Below, piece after piece: positions 47,696 to 56,060 of a stretch of DNA of 64,000 nt. Position 1 is the first letter of the stretch, and each line of letters begins with the position of its first letter. This DNA is from Cellulomonas fimi ATCC 484 (GTDB taxonomy: Bacteria > Actinomycetota > Actinomycetes > Actinomycetales > Cellulomonadaceae): the NCBI RefSeq assembly GCF_000212695.1, contig NC_015514.1:4154001-4218000 (forward strand), written 5' to 3'. The notes beneath the pieces were generated by a model. It saw only the letters and a list, made by a program, of their open reading frames with translations. It searched no databases and had not been told where the DNA came from. A program made the translations under genes and the position numbers.

Positions 47696-48469
47696 GTGAG
47701 AGAGCCGTCCCTGCACCCCGAGCGCCCGATGCCCGACCCGACCGAGGTGCGCGCGCTCATGACCGACCTGCGACGGCTGGTCCTGACGTACAAGTTCGGG
47801 ATCGACGAGGTCATGACGAAGATCTCGATCCTGCGCGAGGACTTCCGGCTGATGCGGGACTACAACCCGGTGGAGCACGTCGGGTCGCGGCTCAAGTCGT
47901 TCGAGTCGATCCTCGCCAAGTGCCGCCGCAAGGGCATCCCGCTGACGCCCGAGGGCATCCGCGGGCAGATGTTCGACGTCGCGGGCGTCCGGGTGACGTG
48001 CAGCTTCGTGTCGGACATCTACCGGGTGCGGGACATGCTCGTCTCGCAGACCGACCTCACGCTGCTCGAGGAGCGCGACTACATCGCGCACCCGAAGCCC
48101 AACGGGTACCAGTCGCTGCACCTCATCCTGCAGGTGCCGGTGTTCCTCTCGGACCGTGTGGAGCAGGTGGTCGTCGAGGTCCAGCTGCGCACGATCGCGA
48201 TGGACTTCTGGGCGAGCCTCGAGCACAAGATCTTCTACAAGTACGACCGGCACGTGCCGCAGCACCTGCGGGACTCGCTCGCGCAGGCCGCGGACGTCGC
48301 CGCCGCGCTCGACGCGACGATGGAGCGGATCCACGACGAGGTGAAGGCCATCGCCGAGGACGACACCGGCGACGCGCCGGAGCCGCTCAGCCCGGAGGAG
48401 GCGCTGCTGCGGGGCTTCTGGCGCACCGCGGAGGCCGCCGAGGCGGACCGGCACCGCGGGGACAGCTGA
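47696..48469 (+). CDS. small alarmone synthetase, RelA/SpoT-domain GTP pyrophosphokinase
   Basis: The 257-residue protein contains a RelA/SpoT synthetase domain without hydrolase, TGS or ACT domains: VGSRLKSFESILAKCRRKG, MFDVAGVRVTCSFVSDIYRV, AHPKPNGYQSLHLILQVP and VEVQLRTIAMDFWASLEHKI. It should make (p)ppGpp from GTP/GDP and ATP. GTG 47696 has TACCGT (47684-47689) six bases upstream, a leaderless pattern; ATG 47729 is a possible alternative. The C-terminus is a charged Ala/Glu-rich tail. It is convergent with the aldolase gene, 4 bases apart. Confidence 0.92.
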   Translation: MREPSLHPERPMPDPTEVRALMTDLRRLVLTYKFGIDEVMTKISILREDFRLMRDYNPVEHVGSRLKSFESILAKCRRKGIPLTPEGIRGQMFDVAGVRVTCSFVSDIYRVRDMLVSQTDLTLLEERDYIAHPKPNGYQSLHLILQVPVFLSDRVEQVVVEVQLRTIAMDFWASLEHKIFYKYDRHVPQHLRDSLAQAADVAAALDATMERIHDEVKAIAEDDTGDAPEPLSPEEALLRGFWRTAEAAEADRHRGDS

Positions 48470-48473
48470 CCCG

Positions 48474-49142
48474 TCAGGGCAGCCGAGCGCCCTCGGGGAT
48501 CGCGATGCGGTCGTACTCGAGGATCGTCGGGGTGCCCGCGCGCTGCGCGTGGTAGAGCACCTCGGCGTTCTCCTCGACGGCCACGGCGACCTTGAACGCG
48601 AGCTTGAGGGACACGCCGACGGCGAGCAGGCCGTGGTTGGCCCAGACGACGGCGTTGACGTCGTCGCCCATGAGCTCGGCGCTGCGGCGGCCGAAGTCGG
48701 CGCACGTGGAGAACTCGAACGGCATGACCGGGACCGGGCCCTTGGCGTAGAGCACCATGTTGAGCAGCACGGGGTCGATCCGCTGCCCGAGCGCCCCGAG
48801 GACGTTCACGAACGTCGACTCGGTGTGGACGATCGCCTGGACGTCGGGGCGGCGGCGGTAGTGCGCGAGGTGGACGGGCAGCTCGGTGGACGGCAGCAGG
48901 TCGCCCTCGACGACGTTCCCGTCGAGGTCGACGACGAGCATGTCCTCGGGGTGCATGGCGTCGTAGCGCACGTCGGACGGGGTGATGACGATGCCCTCGA
49001 ACCCGTCGTCGCCGTGCACGCGGACGCTGATGTTGCCCTGGGTGTTGAAGTTGAGGCCGGCACGGACGGACTCGCGGCAGTAGTAGAGGATCTCCTCGCG
49101 CAGCGCCTGGGTCGCGCGCGGTCGTGCGTCGGTGCTGCTCAT
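48474..49142 (-). CDS. class II aldolase/adducin-family protein with altered metal site
   Basis: The 222-residue protein has the class II aldolase fold: LNFNTQGNISVR, ITPSDVRYDAM, STELPVHLAHYR, AIVHTESTFVN and VVWANHGLLAVG. By alignment to FucA, metal-ligand and base equivalents are Glu87, His106 and His170, but the second His of the HxH motif is Glu108 (HTE instead of HTH). It may be an L-fuculose-phosphate aldolase- or ribulose-phosphate epimerase-like enzyme with modified metal binding. ATG 49142 has GAGAGGG upstream. A perfect palindrome at 49158-49173 precedes it. Confidence 0.85.
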   Translation of the reverse strand: MSSTDARPRATQALREEILYYCRESVRAGLNFNTQGNISVRVHGDDGFEGIVITPSDVRYDAMHPEDMLVVDLDGNVVEGDLLPSTELPVHLAHYRRRPDVQAIVHTESTFVNVLGALGQRIDPVLLNMVLYAKGPVPVMPFEFSTCADFGRRSAELMGDDVNAVVWANHGLLAVGVSLKLAFKVAVAVEENAEVLYHAQRAGTPTILEYDRIAIPEGARLP

Positions 49143-49157
49143 GGTCGCCCTCTCGGT

Positions 49158-49173
49158 CTTGAATCCTTTCAAG
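49158..49173. promoter_or_regulatory. 16-bp palindromic operator upstream of the aldolase gene
   Basis: CTTGAA-TCCT-TTCAAG is a perfect inverted repeat with a four-base centre, 15 bases before the aldolase start. Unlike its surroundings it is AT-rich. The binding regulator is not identified. Confidence 0.65.
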
Positions 49174-49286
49174 CCCACTGTGGCAGCGCGGCTCCCGACG
49201 TCGCGCGGGACGAATGTCCCGGCCACCGGGCGGTCGTGCGCCGGAACCCGCCCCACCGAGTCGCCGGACCCGGTACAACACTCCTC

Positions 49287-49574
49287 GTGACCCACCTCGC
49301 CGCCGCCGTGCCGGACCCCGGCTCGGGCCTCTTCCAGCCCACCGTCCTCGTCGTGCTGTTCCTCGTGGGCGCCGTCGTGCTGCTGACCGTCCAGGGGCTG
49401 CGGCCGCGGCGCCGCCCGGGCCGGCGGCCGAACGGGTCGCGCTGGTCGGGCGGCGGGTACGACGGCGGGTCGGACGGCGGGTACGACGGCGGCGACAGCG
49501 GCGGCTGGGACGGCGGCGGCTTCGACGGCGGTGGCGGTGGCGACGGCGGTGGTGGCGGAGGCGGGGGCGACTGA
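49287..49574 (+). CDS. small membrane protein with a Gly/Asp-rich tail
   Basis: GTG 49287 has TACAAC (49274-49279) seven bases upstream, a leaderless pattern. The 95-residue product has one hydrophobic span (TVLVVLFLVGAVVLLTVQGL, about 21-40), a basic linker (RPRRRPGRRPNG), then about 40 residues rich in Gly and Asp with YDGG, GWDGGG and GFDGGGGG units. It is a single-pass membrane protein with a disordered low-complexity C-terminus. Function is unknown. The stop is inside a 15-bp tandem repeat. Confidence 0.65.
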   Translation: MTHLAAAVPDPGSGLFQPTVLVVLFLVGAVVLLTVQGLRPRRRPGRRPNGSRWSGGGYDGGSDGGYDGGDSGGWDGGGFDGGGGGDGGGGGGGGD

Positions 49575-49623
49575 GGCGGGAGCGACCGAGGCGCGGGCGA
49601 CCGAGGCGGGAGCGACCGAGGCC
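49567..49623. repeat. 15-bp tandem repeat, about four copies, across a stop codon
   Basis: GCGACCGAGGCGGGA-like units start at 49567, 49582, 49597 and 49612 (the last is cut short). In the first copy CCG is CTG, which creates the TGA stop of the Gly-rich gene; without it the frame would stay open. Confidence 0.85.
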
Positions 49624-49709
49624 ACCGGCGAGGACGCGCACCGCTGGGGCGGCGAGCGGCCGGGCACGCGTCCGTGCACGGCGCCACCACGCGCCCGTGC
49701 AGCGCCGCG

Positions 49710-50018
49710 TCAGTCCCGCAGGTCCGACTCCTCGAACGCCTCGACCCGCGGCGGACCGTCGAGGTGGGCCCGCCACTGCGCGAGCAGCGCGCGCATCGCC
49801 GGGTCCTGCTCGACGCGCACCTGGTCCGCGTCGTACGTCGCGCGGTCCGCGTACTCCATGATCTCGACGAACTCCGCCGGGTCGTCGAGCCGCCACTGCA
49901 GGCGGGTCCGGATGCCGCCCGGCGCCTCGTACGTCGGCCGCGCCCGCCGCAGGAAGGCCTCGAGGTCGACGCGGCTCGTCCGGACGCGTCCGTGCAGGTA
50001 GAGGGTGATCACGCGCAC
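49710..50018 (-). CDS. hypothetical protein, possible dimeric alpha-beta barrel (102 aa)
   Basis: The 102-residue protein starts VITLYLHGRV, with YEAPGGIRTRLQWRLDD, FVEIMEYADRATYDADQVRV and AQWRAHLDGPP. The pattern of a beta strand, long helix and strand resembles antibiotic-biosynthesis-monooxygenase or NIPSNAP-like dimeric barrels (EYADRATYDAD), but similarity is only structural by eye. The start is GTG 50018; a second GTG at 50012 is possible. It is divergent from nirB. Function is unknown. Confidence 0.65.
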   Translation of the reverse strand: MRVITLYLHGRVRTSRVDLEAFLRRARPTYEAPGGIRTRLQWRLDDPAEFVEIMEYADRATYDADQVRVEQDPAMRALLAQWRAHLDGPPRVEAFEESDLRD

Positions 50019-50110
50019 AGTGTGCGCCGGCCCGTCGGTCGCCGGACCCGGCTCGGTGCCGCTCCCGGGACGGATCTCTCAGCGGCCCCGCGCACGGTGT
50101 GCGTTTGCGT

Positions 50111-50124
50111 GGGTCGAAGGGCCT
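50111..50124. promoter_or_regulatory. DosR/DevR-like box F (one mismatch) upstream of nirB
   Basis: GGGTCGAAGGGCCT matches GGGNCNWAGGNCCC except at the last base. It is 72 bases before the nirB start codon. The functional link to nitrite reduction makes it worth noting in spite of the mismatch. Confidence 0.4.
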
Positions 50125-50195
50125 GACCGGTACGGCCGGCGGCCTCGGATGCTGGTCGCAGCACCGCACGTCCCCGCACCACGGAAGGCATTCCG

Positions 50196-52790
50196 ATGCG
50201 CACCGCCCCCACCCCCGTCCTGGGCCGCGTCGTCGTCGTCGGCGCCGGCATGGTGGCCCACCGCCTCGTCGCCGGGCTCCTCGACCGCGCCCCCGCCGAC
50301 GGCTGGCACGTCACCGTCGTCGGCGACGAGCCCTGGGCCCCCTACGACCGCGTCCACCTCTCCGAGCTCCTCACCGCGGGCCGCACCCCCGAGGACCTGG
50401 CGCTCGAGCCGACCGTGTGGGACGACCCCCGCACGACGCTGCTCACCGGGGACGCCGTCGAGAAGCTCGACCGCGACGCCCAGACCGTGACCACCCGGTC
50501 CGGCGTGGTCCTCCCGTACGACCAGCTCGTCCTCGCGACCGGCTCGTGGGCGTGGACCCCGCGCACCGAGGGCACCGAGCTGCCCGGCGTGTTCCGGTAC
50601 CGCACGATGGCCGACCTGCAGGCGATGCAGACGTGGGTCGCGGAGCGGTCCGAGGCGCTGGGCCGCCCGCTGCGCGGCGCGGTCGTCGGCGGCGGCGTCC
50701 TGGGCCTGGAGGCGGCCGCCGCGCTCCAGCACCTCGGCGCCTCCGCGACCGTGGTCGAGTTCGCGGACCACCTCATGAACGTCCAGCTCGACGCGGGCGG
50801 CGGCGAGGCGCTGCGCGTGCTCGTCGGCGACCTGGGCATCGACGTGCGCACCTCGACGGGCTGCACCGGCCTCGCGCCGGCCGCGGACGGCGCCGTCGCC
50901 ACCATGCGGCTGTCCAGCGACGACGAGATCCCCGCCGACGTCGTCGTCTTCTCCACCGGCGTCCGGCCCCGCGACCGGCTCGCCCGCGAGTCCGGCCTCG
51001 CGATCGGCGAGCGCGGCGGTGTCGTCGTCGGCGCCACCTGCCGCACCTCGGACGCGGCGATCTGGGCGATCGGCGAGTGCGCGTCGTTCGAGAACGAGTG
51101 CACCGGCCTCGTCGCCCCCGGCAACGCGATGGCTGACGTCGTCGTCGACCGGCTGCTCGGCGGGCCGCGGCTCTACACGCCCGCCCCCGAGGGCACCAAG
51201 CTCAAGGGCGTCGGCATCGACGCGGCAAGCTTCGGCGACGTGTTCGGCCTGACCCCCGGCGCGCTCGAGGTCACGTTCACCGACCCCGTGGCGCGTACCT
51301 ACCGCAAGCTCGTCGTGTCCGACGACGCCCGCACGCTGCTCGGCGGCGTCTTCGTCGGCGACGCGGCCCTCTACCCGCAGCTGCGGCCCATGCTCGGCCG
51401 TCCGCTCGGCGCCGACCCGTCCGCGTTCCTCGCGCCCGAGGGCGGCGCGCACGACACCGGCGCGGACCTGCCCGACGACGTGGTGGTCTGCTCGTGCACC
51501 AACGTCACTGCCGGCACCGTCCGCGAGGCCGTCACCGAGCACGGCTGCACGACGGTCGGCGAGGTCAAGGCGTGCACCAAGGCCGGCACGGTCTGCGGCT
51601 CGTGCGTCCCGGTCGTCACCAAGATCATGAACGCGCAGCTCGAGGCCAGCGGCATCGCGGTCTCGCGGGCCATGTGCGAGCACTTCGCGATGCCCCGCGC
51701 CGAGCTGTACGCGCTGGTCGCGGCCAGCGAGCTGCGGACCTTCAGCGAGATCGTCGCCGCGCACGGCACCGGCCGCGGCTGCGCGGTCTGCAAGCCCGTC
51801 GTCGCGTCGATCCTGTCCTCGCTGCGCGCCGGGCACGTGCTCGAGCGCGACCACGCGGGCCTGCAGGACACCAACGACCACGTCATGGCGAACCTGCAGA
51901 AGGACGGGACCTACTCGGTCATCCCGCGGGTTCCCGGCGGGGAGATCACCCCCGAGAAGCTCGTCGTGCTCGGCCAGGTGGCCGCCGACTTCGGCCTCTA
52001 CACGCGCATCACGGGCGCCCAGCGGATCGGGATGTTCGGCGCCCGCATCGACCAGCTCCCCGCGATCTGGCAGCGGCTCATCGACGCCGGGTTCGAGTCC
52101 GGGCAGGCGTACGGCAAGTCGCTGCGGGCCGTGAAGTCCTGCGTCGGCTCGGCGTGGTGCCGGTTCGGCGTCCGCGACTCCGTCGGGATGGGCATCCTGC
52201 TGGAGAACCGCTACCGCGGCCTGCGCACGCCCCACAAGTTCAAGGTCGGCGTCTCCGGGTGCGCGCGGGAGTGCGCCGAGGCGCGCGGCAAGGATGTCGG
52301 CGTCATCGCGACCGCCGGCGGCTGGAACGTGTACGTCGGCGGCAACGGCGGGGCCAACCCGCGGCACGCGGACCTGCTCGCCGAGGACCTCGACGACGAC
52401 GGGCTCGTCGCCGTGATCGACCGGTTCCTCGCCCTGTACGTGCGGCGCGGCGACCGTCTGCAGCGCACCGCACCCTTCGTCGCCGAGTACCCCGGCGGCA
52501 TCGAGGCCCTGCGCGCCGTCCTCGTCGACGACACCGAGGGCATCGTCGCGGAGCTCGAGGCGGAGATCGCCGCGCACGTCGACGACTACCGCGACGAGTG
52601 GGCCGCCGCCCTGGAGGACCCCGACAAGCTCGACCGGTTCACCGCGTTCGTCAACGCACCCGGCGAGCACGACCCCGACCTGCGCTACACCCCGCAGCGC
52701 GGCCAGGTCCGCCCCGCGGAGCCCGGCGAGGTCGGCCACCACGACCCGCGCGTCGCGCGCCTGCTGCCCCTCACGGAGGTGACCCGGTGA
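50196..52790 (+). CDS. nirB: assimilatory/dissimilatory NAD(P)H nitrite reductase, large subunit
   Basis: The 864-residue NirB reduces nitrite to ammonium. The N-terminal FAD/NAD domain has VVVVGAGMVAHRLV, PYDRVHLSE, VVGGGVLGLEAAAALQ and FSTGVRPRD. A BFD-like [2Fe-2S] part with CSCTNV, KACTKAGTVCGSC follows, and then a second similar segment (GRGCAVCKPVV). The sirohaem-[4Fe-4S] site is CVGSAWCRFG and SGCARECAE. ATG 50196 has GGAAGG seven bases upstream. nirD overlaps its stop (GTGA). Regulation by a DosR-like box is suggested. Confidence 0.96.
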   Translation: MRTAPTPVLGRVVVVGAGMVAHRLVAGLLDRAPADGWHVTVVGDEPWAPYDRVHLSELLTAGRTPEDLALEPTVWDDPRTTLLTGDAVEKLDRDAQTVTTRSGVVLPYDQLVLATGSWAWTPRTEGTELPGVFRYRTMADLQAMQTWVAERSEALGRPLRGAVVGGGVLGLEAAAALQHLGASATVVEFADHLMNVQLDAGGGEALRVLVGDLGIDVRTSTGCTGLAPAADGAVATMRLSSDDEIPADVVVFSTGVRPRDRLARESGLAIGERGGVVVGATCRTSDAAIWAIGECASFENECTGLVAPGNAMADVVVDRLLGGPRLYTPAPEGTKLKGVGIDAASFGDVFGLTPGALEVTFTDPVARTYRKLVVSDDARTLLGGVFVGDAALYPQLRPMLGRPLGADPSAFLAPEGGAHDTGADLPDDVVVCSCTNVTAGTVREAVTEHGCTTVGEVKACTKAGTVCGSCVPVVTKIMNAQLEASGIAVSRAMCEHFAMPRAELYALVAASELRTFSEIVAAHGTGRGCAVCKPVVASILSSLRAGHVLERDHAGLQDTNDHVMANLQKDGTYSVIPRVPGGEITPEKLVVLGQVAADFGLYTRITGAQRIGMFGARIDQLPAIWQRLIDAGFESGQAYGKSLRAVKSCVGSAWCRFGVRDSVGMGILLENRYRGLRTPHKFKVGVSGCARECAEARGKDVGVIATAGGWNVYVGGNGGANPRHADLLAEDLDDDGLVAVIDRFLALYVRRGDRLQRTAPFVAEYPGGIEALRAVLVDDTEGIVAELEAEIAAHVDDYRDEWAAALEDPDKLDRFTAFVNAPGEHDPDLRYTPQRGQVRPAEPGEVGHHDPRVARLLPLTEVTR

Positions 52791-53143
52791 CCACGACCGA
52801 CCTGCGCACCGACGTCTGCGCGCTCGACGCGCTCGTCCCCGAGCGGGGTGCCGCCGCCCTCGTCGACGGCGTCCAGGTGGCCCTGTTCCGGCTCGACGAC
52901 GGCAGCGTCCTCGCCGTCCAGAACCGCGACCCGTTCGCCGGCGCGAACGTCGTCGCACGCGGCATCGTCGGGACCGTCGGCGACGCCCCCACGGTGACGT
53001 CGCCCATGCACAAGCAGGTCTGGGACCTGCGCACGGGCGAGTGCCTCGACACGGGCGGCAAGACGCCCAAGGACGCGTCGGCGGACCTCGCCACGTGGGC
53101 CGTCGAGGTGCGCGCGGGTCGCGTGCTCGTCAGCGCCCGCTGA
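52787..53143 (+). CDS. nirD: nitrite reductase small subunit
   Basis: The 118-residue NirD has the Rieske-like fold without cluster ligands: VALFRLDDGSVLAVQNRDPF, VVARGIVGTVGDAPTVTSPM, HKQVWDLRTGECLD. It stabilises NirB. GTG 52787 overlaps the nirB stop by four bases. The stop lies four bases from the stop of the convergent flavoprotein gene. No Cys-His pair is visible, in keeping with the family. Confidence 0.94.
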   Translation: MTTTDLRTDVCALDALVPERGAAALVDGVQVALFRLDDGSVLAVQNRDPFAGANVVARGIVGTVGDAPTVTSPMHKQVWDLRTGECLDTGGKTPKDASADLATWAVEVRAGRVLVSAR

Positions 53144-53147
53144 CCGC

Positions 53148-54341
53148 TCAGGACACCTTGCCGCGCAGCAGCCGCCTCCAGTAGATCTGCGGCTCGACGT
53201 ACCGGTCGAAGACCAGGAGGCTGCGCCGCGGGCGTGCCAGGTCCGGCACGCGCAGGGTCGGCTCCTTGCGGCCCTGGCGGTCGAACTCCGCGAGCAGCAG
53301 CTGCGTGCGGGACGTCGTCACCGGGCCGACCGAGTAGCCGTCGTAGTGACGCATCGTCGCCCCGGTGCGCCGGGCCGCGATGTTGTGCGCGACGACGGGC
53401 ACCTGCTTGCGCAGCGCACCGCCCGACGGCAGGGCGTCGACCTCGGCCGCGTCGCCGAGCCCCCACACCGTCGCGTGGTCACGGTGCTGCAGCGTCACCG
53501 GGTCGACCGCGAGGAAGCCGTCGCTCTCGGGCGAGGTGAGGCCGCTCGACGCCAACCATCCCGGCGCGCGGTGCGGCGGCGCGAGGTACAGGGTGTCGTA
53601 CCGGATCTCGTCGGGGCCGTCGGGGGTCCGCAGCCTCACGCGCCGGGACGCGCCGTCGACGCTCTCGACGGACGTGGCCGTCCGGACCCGCACGCCGTAC
53701 TCCGCCGCGGCGGCCCTCAGCTCCTGGTCCGACTCGTCGAGGTCGACGAGCCGGTCCGCCTCGACGACCAGCTCGACGGTGATCGCGTCGAGGACGCCCG
53801 TGCGGCGCCAGTGGTCGGCCGCGAGGAACAGGGGCTTGAGACCCACGGGCGCGCACGGCACGTGCCGGTCGGAGATCGCGAACACCGCGGTCCCGGACGT
53901 GAGGGCCGACAGCATCTCCCACGTCGCGGGCGCGTGCTCGGGCAGGTAGTTCGTCGACGCCGCCCCGGTGCGGACCGCGTCCTGCGCACCCGGGACCGCG
54001 TCCCAGTCGACCTGCGACCCGGGGCAGACCGCGAGGTCGGAGTACGTGAGCTCGCCGCCGCTCGCGAGCCGGACCGCCGACCGTGCGGGGTCGATCGAGG
54101 TGACCGCGTCCCGGTACCACCGCACCCCGCGCGGCATGGCCTCGGCCTGCGGGCGGCGCAGGTCGTCCAGGGTCGCCATGCCGCCGGCGACGTAGGACAG
54201 GAGCGGGCGGTACTCGTGCACGTCCTTCGGCTCGACGATCGCGACGTCGCGGCAGCCGTCGCGCCGCAGCTTCGCCGCGAGGGAGATGCCGGCGTTGCCG
54301 CCGCCGACGACGAGCACGTCGTGGTGATGGGGACCGGTCAC
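53148..54341 (-). CDS. FAD-dependent oxidoreductase, sulfide:quinone reductase-like
   Basis: The 397-residue protein opens with VLVVGGGNAGISLAAKLRRD, the FAD-binding fold, and has RPLLSYVAGG and VWGLGDAAEV. HVPCAPVGLKPLFLAADHW contains a Cys-Ala-Pro-X-Lys-like motif typical of sulfide:quinone oxidoreductases. The two further Cys (GCRDVAI, AVCPGSQ) do not match the second catalytic Cys with certainty. It might oxidise sulfide or act as a related quinone reductase at the membrane. GTG 54341 is my start; GTG 54353 is possible. It converges on nirBD. Confidence 0.78.
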   Translation of the reverse strand: MTGPHHHDVLVVGGGNAGISLAAKLRRDGCRDVAIVEPKDVHEYRPLLSYVAGGMATLDDLRRPQAEAMPRGVRWYRDAVTSIDPARSAVRLASGGELTYSDLAVCPGSQVDWDAVPGAQDAVRTGAASTNYLPEHAPATWEMLSALTSGTAVFAISDRHVPCAPVGLKPLFLAADHWRRTGVLDAITVELVVEADRLVDLDESDQELRAAAAEYGVRVRTATSVESVDGASRRVRLRTPDGPDEIRYDTLYLAPPHRAPGWLASSGLTSPESDGFLAVDPVTLQHRDHATVWGLGDAAEVDALPSGGALRKQVPVVAHNIAARRTGATMRHYDGYSVGPVTTSRTQLLLAEFDRQGRKEPTLRVPDLARPRRSLLVFDRYVEPQIYWRRLLRGKVS

Positions 54342-54525
54342 GATCGAGACCACGCTCCGTCCGCGTCGGGGACGAGCCACGCTACGGCGGGCCCGCCGCT
54401 CGCGCGCGCCGAGGCGGCCGCACGCGCGGGGCCGTGACTGCGGCCCCGCGGCTCGTCGATCACGGGTCGTCGGGTACGCGTGCGAGCATCTCGCGTCCGA
54501 CCGTCGCACCGAGGAGGTGCCGCTG

Positions 54526-54840
54526 ATGCGCCCCGTGGACCGCCCCCGGGTGGTGTGCCTGTGCGGCTCGCTGCGTTTCCGCGACCTGTTCGCGTCGGAG
54601 CGGCGACGCCTCACGTCCCTGGGGGTGATCGTGCTCGGCCCCGAGGAGGTCGACGACGACCTCACGCCGGCCCGGCGCGCGGCGCTCGGCGAGCTGCACC
54701 TGCGGCGGATCGACCTGGCCGACGAGGTCCGGGTCGTGAGCGACGGGGGCTACGTCGGGGCGTCGACACGGCGCGAGGTCGCGTACGCGCGGCAGGCCGG
54801 CAAGGCCGTCACCTGGGTGGAGCCGCACCTCGACGCATGA
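54526..54840 (+). CDS. nucleoside 2-deoxyribosyltransferase/SLOG-like protein
   Basis: The 104-residue protein has RVVCLCGSLRFRDLF at the N-terminus, VIVLGPEEVDDDL, LHLRRIDLADEVRVVSDGGY and STRREVAYARQAGKAV, the Rossmann-like core of the nucleoside deoxyribosyltransferase/SLOG superfamily. Such small proteins bind nucleotides and are often encoded in phages or defence islands. ATG 54526 has AGGAGG eight bases upstream. It directly precedes two DNA methyltransferase genes and overlaps a possible early start of the first. Confidence 0.72.
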   Translation: MRPVDRPRVVCLCGSLRFRDLFASERRRLTSLGVIVLGPEEVDDDLTPARRAALGELHLRRIDLADEVRVVSDGGYVGASTRREVAYARQAGKAVTWVEPHLDA

Positions 54841-54920
54841 CCCCGCCGCCGGCCGCGTCCGCCCGTCGTTACGGTGGGACGGCGGGCCGCAGCGCCCGCG
54901 CGTCGTGCCGGGGAGGGTCG

Positions 54921-56042
54921 ATGGGGTCGAGCGGTCGTCCGGACGACCCGCTGCACGCGCCGCTGCGCACCGAGAACGTGCTCGCGCTCGGCGAGGCCGA
55001 CGACCTGCTCGCGCACCTCGCGGCCGCGGACGTGCCGGTCCGTCTCGCGCTGCTCGACCCGCCGTACAACCGGCGCACCCGGTTCCACCACTACGCCGAC
55101 AGCCAGCGGCGCGACGCGTGGGCGCAGGACCGGCGTCGGCAGGCCGCCGCCGTCCGGGACCTGCTCACCGACGACGGCAGCCTCTGGGTCCACATCGACG
55201 ACGCCGAGATGCCCGTCATGCGCACGCTGCTCGACGAGGTGTTCGGCCCGGACGCGTTCGTCGCGACCGTCGTCTGGCAGAAGACGATGAGCCGCGACAG
55301 CCGCACCGCCGTCTCGACGAGCCACGAGTACCTGCTCGTCTACGCCCGGAACCGCATCGCCTGGCACGCGCGCCGCAACAAGATGCCGCCGACGCCCACG
55401 CAGCTCGACCGGTACCGCAACCCCGACGCCGACCCGCGGGGGCCGTGGACGTCGGGCGACCTCATGGCGAAGGCCGGGCCGGGGCGCCGCGCGGCGCAGT
55501 TCTACGACGTGACGCTGCCGTCGGGACGGATGGTCCGGCCCACGCCCGGGACGGCGTGGCGGTTCACGCGCGAGCGGTTCGAGGCGCTGCGCGACGACGA
55601 CCGGATCGACTTCGGCGACGGCGACCGGCTGCCGCGGCTCAAGCGGTTCCTCGCGGAGGTCGAGCCCGGGCTCGTGCCGGACACGTGGTGGCCGGGGGAC
55701 GTCGTCGGCACGACCGCGTCCGCGAAGCGGCACCTCAAGCAGCTGCTGCCCGACCAGGTGCCGTTCGAGACGCCCAAGCCGGAGGCCCTGGTGGCGCGCG
55801 TGATCGGTGTCGCGTCGGACCCCGGCGACCTCGTGCTCGACCTGTTCGCGGGCTCGGGGACGACGGCCGCCGTTGCACACAAGACCGGGCGCCGCTGGGT
55901 GGCCGTCGAGCGTGAGGAGCGGACGTTCACCGAGGTGGCCGTGCCGCGGCTCGAGCTCGTCGTCAAGGGCCTCGACCCCGGTGGGGTCACGCCCGCGACC
56001 GCGTGGGCAGGCGGCGGTTCGTTCTGCACGGTCACGCTCTGA
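54921..56042 (+). CDS. DNA methyltransferase, beta-class (type III Mod-like)
   Basis: The 373-residue protein has the catalytic DPPYN (LLDPPYNRRTRF, residues 46-50) before the SAM-binding DLFAGSGTTAAVAHKTG, the order of beta-class N4-C/N6-A methyltransferases. The segment GSLWVHIDDAEMPVMRTLLDE, VWQKTMSRDSRTAVSTSHEY is like type III restriction-modification Mod subunits. Motif I has DLF instead of the common DPF. I chose ATG 54921 for its GGGAGGG; ATG 54837 overlaps the previous stop and would add 28 Ala/Arg-rich residues. No restriction subunit is seen, so it may be solitary. Confidence 0.85.
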   Translation: MGSSGRPDDPLHAPLRTENVLALGEADDLLAHLAAADVPVRLALLDPPYNRRTRFHHYADSQRRDAWAQDRRRQAAAVRDLLTDDGSLWVHIDDAEMPVMRTLLDEVFGPDAFVATVVWQKTMSRDSRTAVSTSHEYLLVYARNRIAWHARRNKMPPTPTQLDRYRNPDADPRGPWTSGDLMAKAGPGRRAAQFYDVTLPSGRMVRPTPGTAWRFTRERFEALRDDDRIDFGDGDRLPRLKRFLAEVEPGLVPDTWWPGDVVGTTASAKRHLKQLLPDQVPFETPKPEALVARVIGVASDPGDLVLDLFAGSGTTAAVAHKTGRRWVAVEREERTFTEVAVPRLELVVKGLDPGGVTPATAWAGGGSFCTVTL

Positions 56043-56060
56043 GGGCGGCAGCGGCCGGCG

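Noticed and set aside
54837..54920. ATG 54837 as the start of the type III-like methyltransferase
   Set aside because: The resulting 28-residue extension is low-complexity and ATG 54921 has a proper ribosome-binding site. The overlap with the previous stop keeps it as a lesser alternative.
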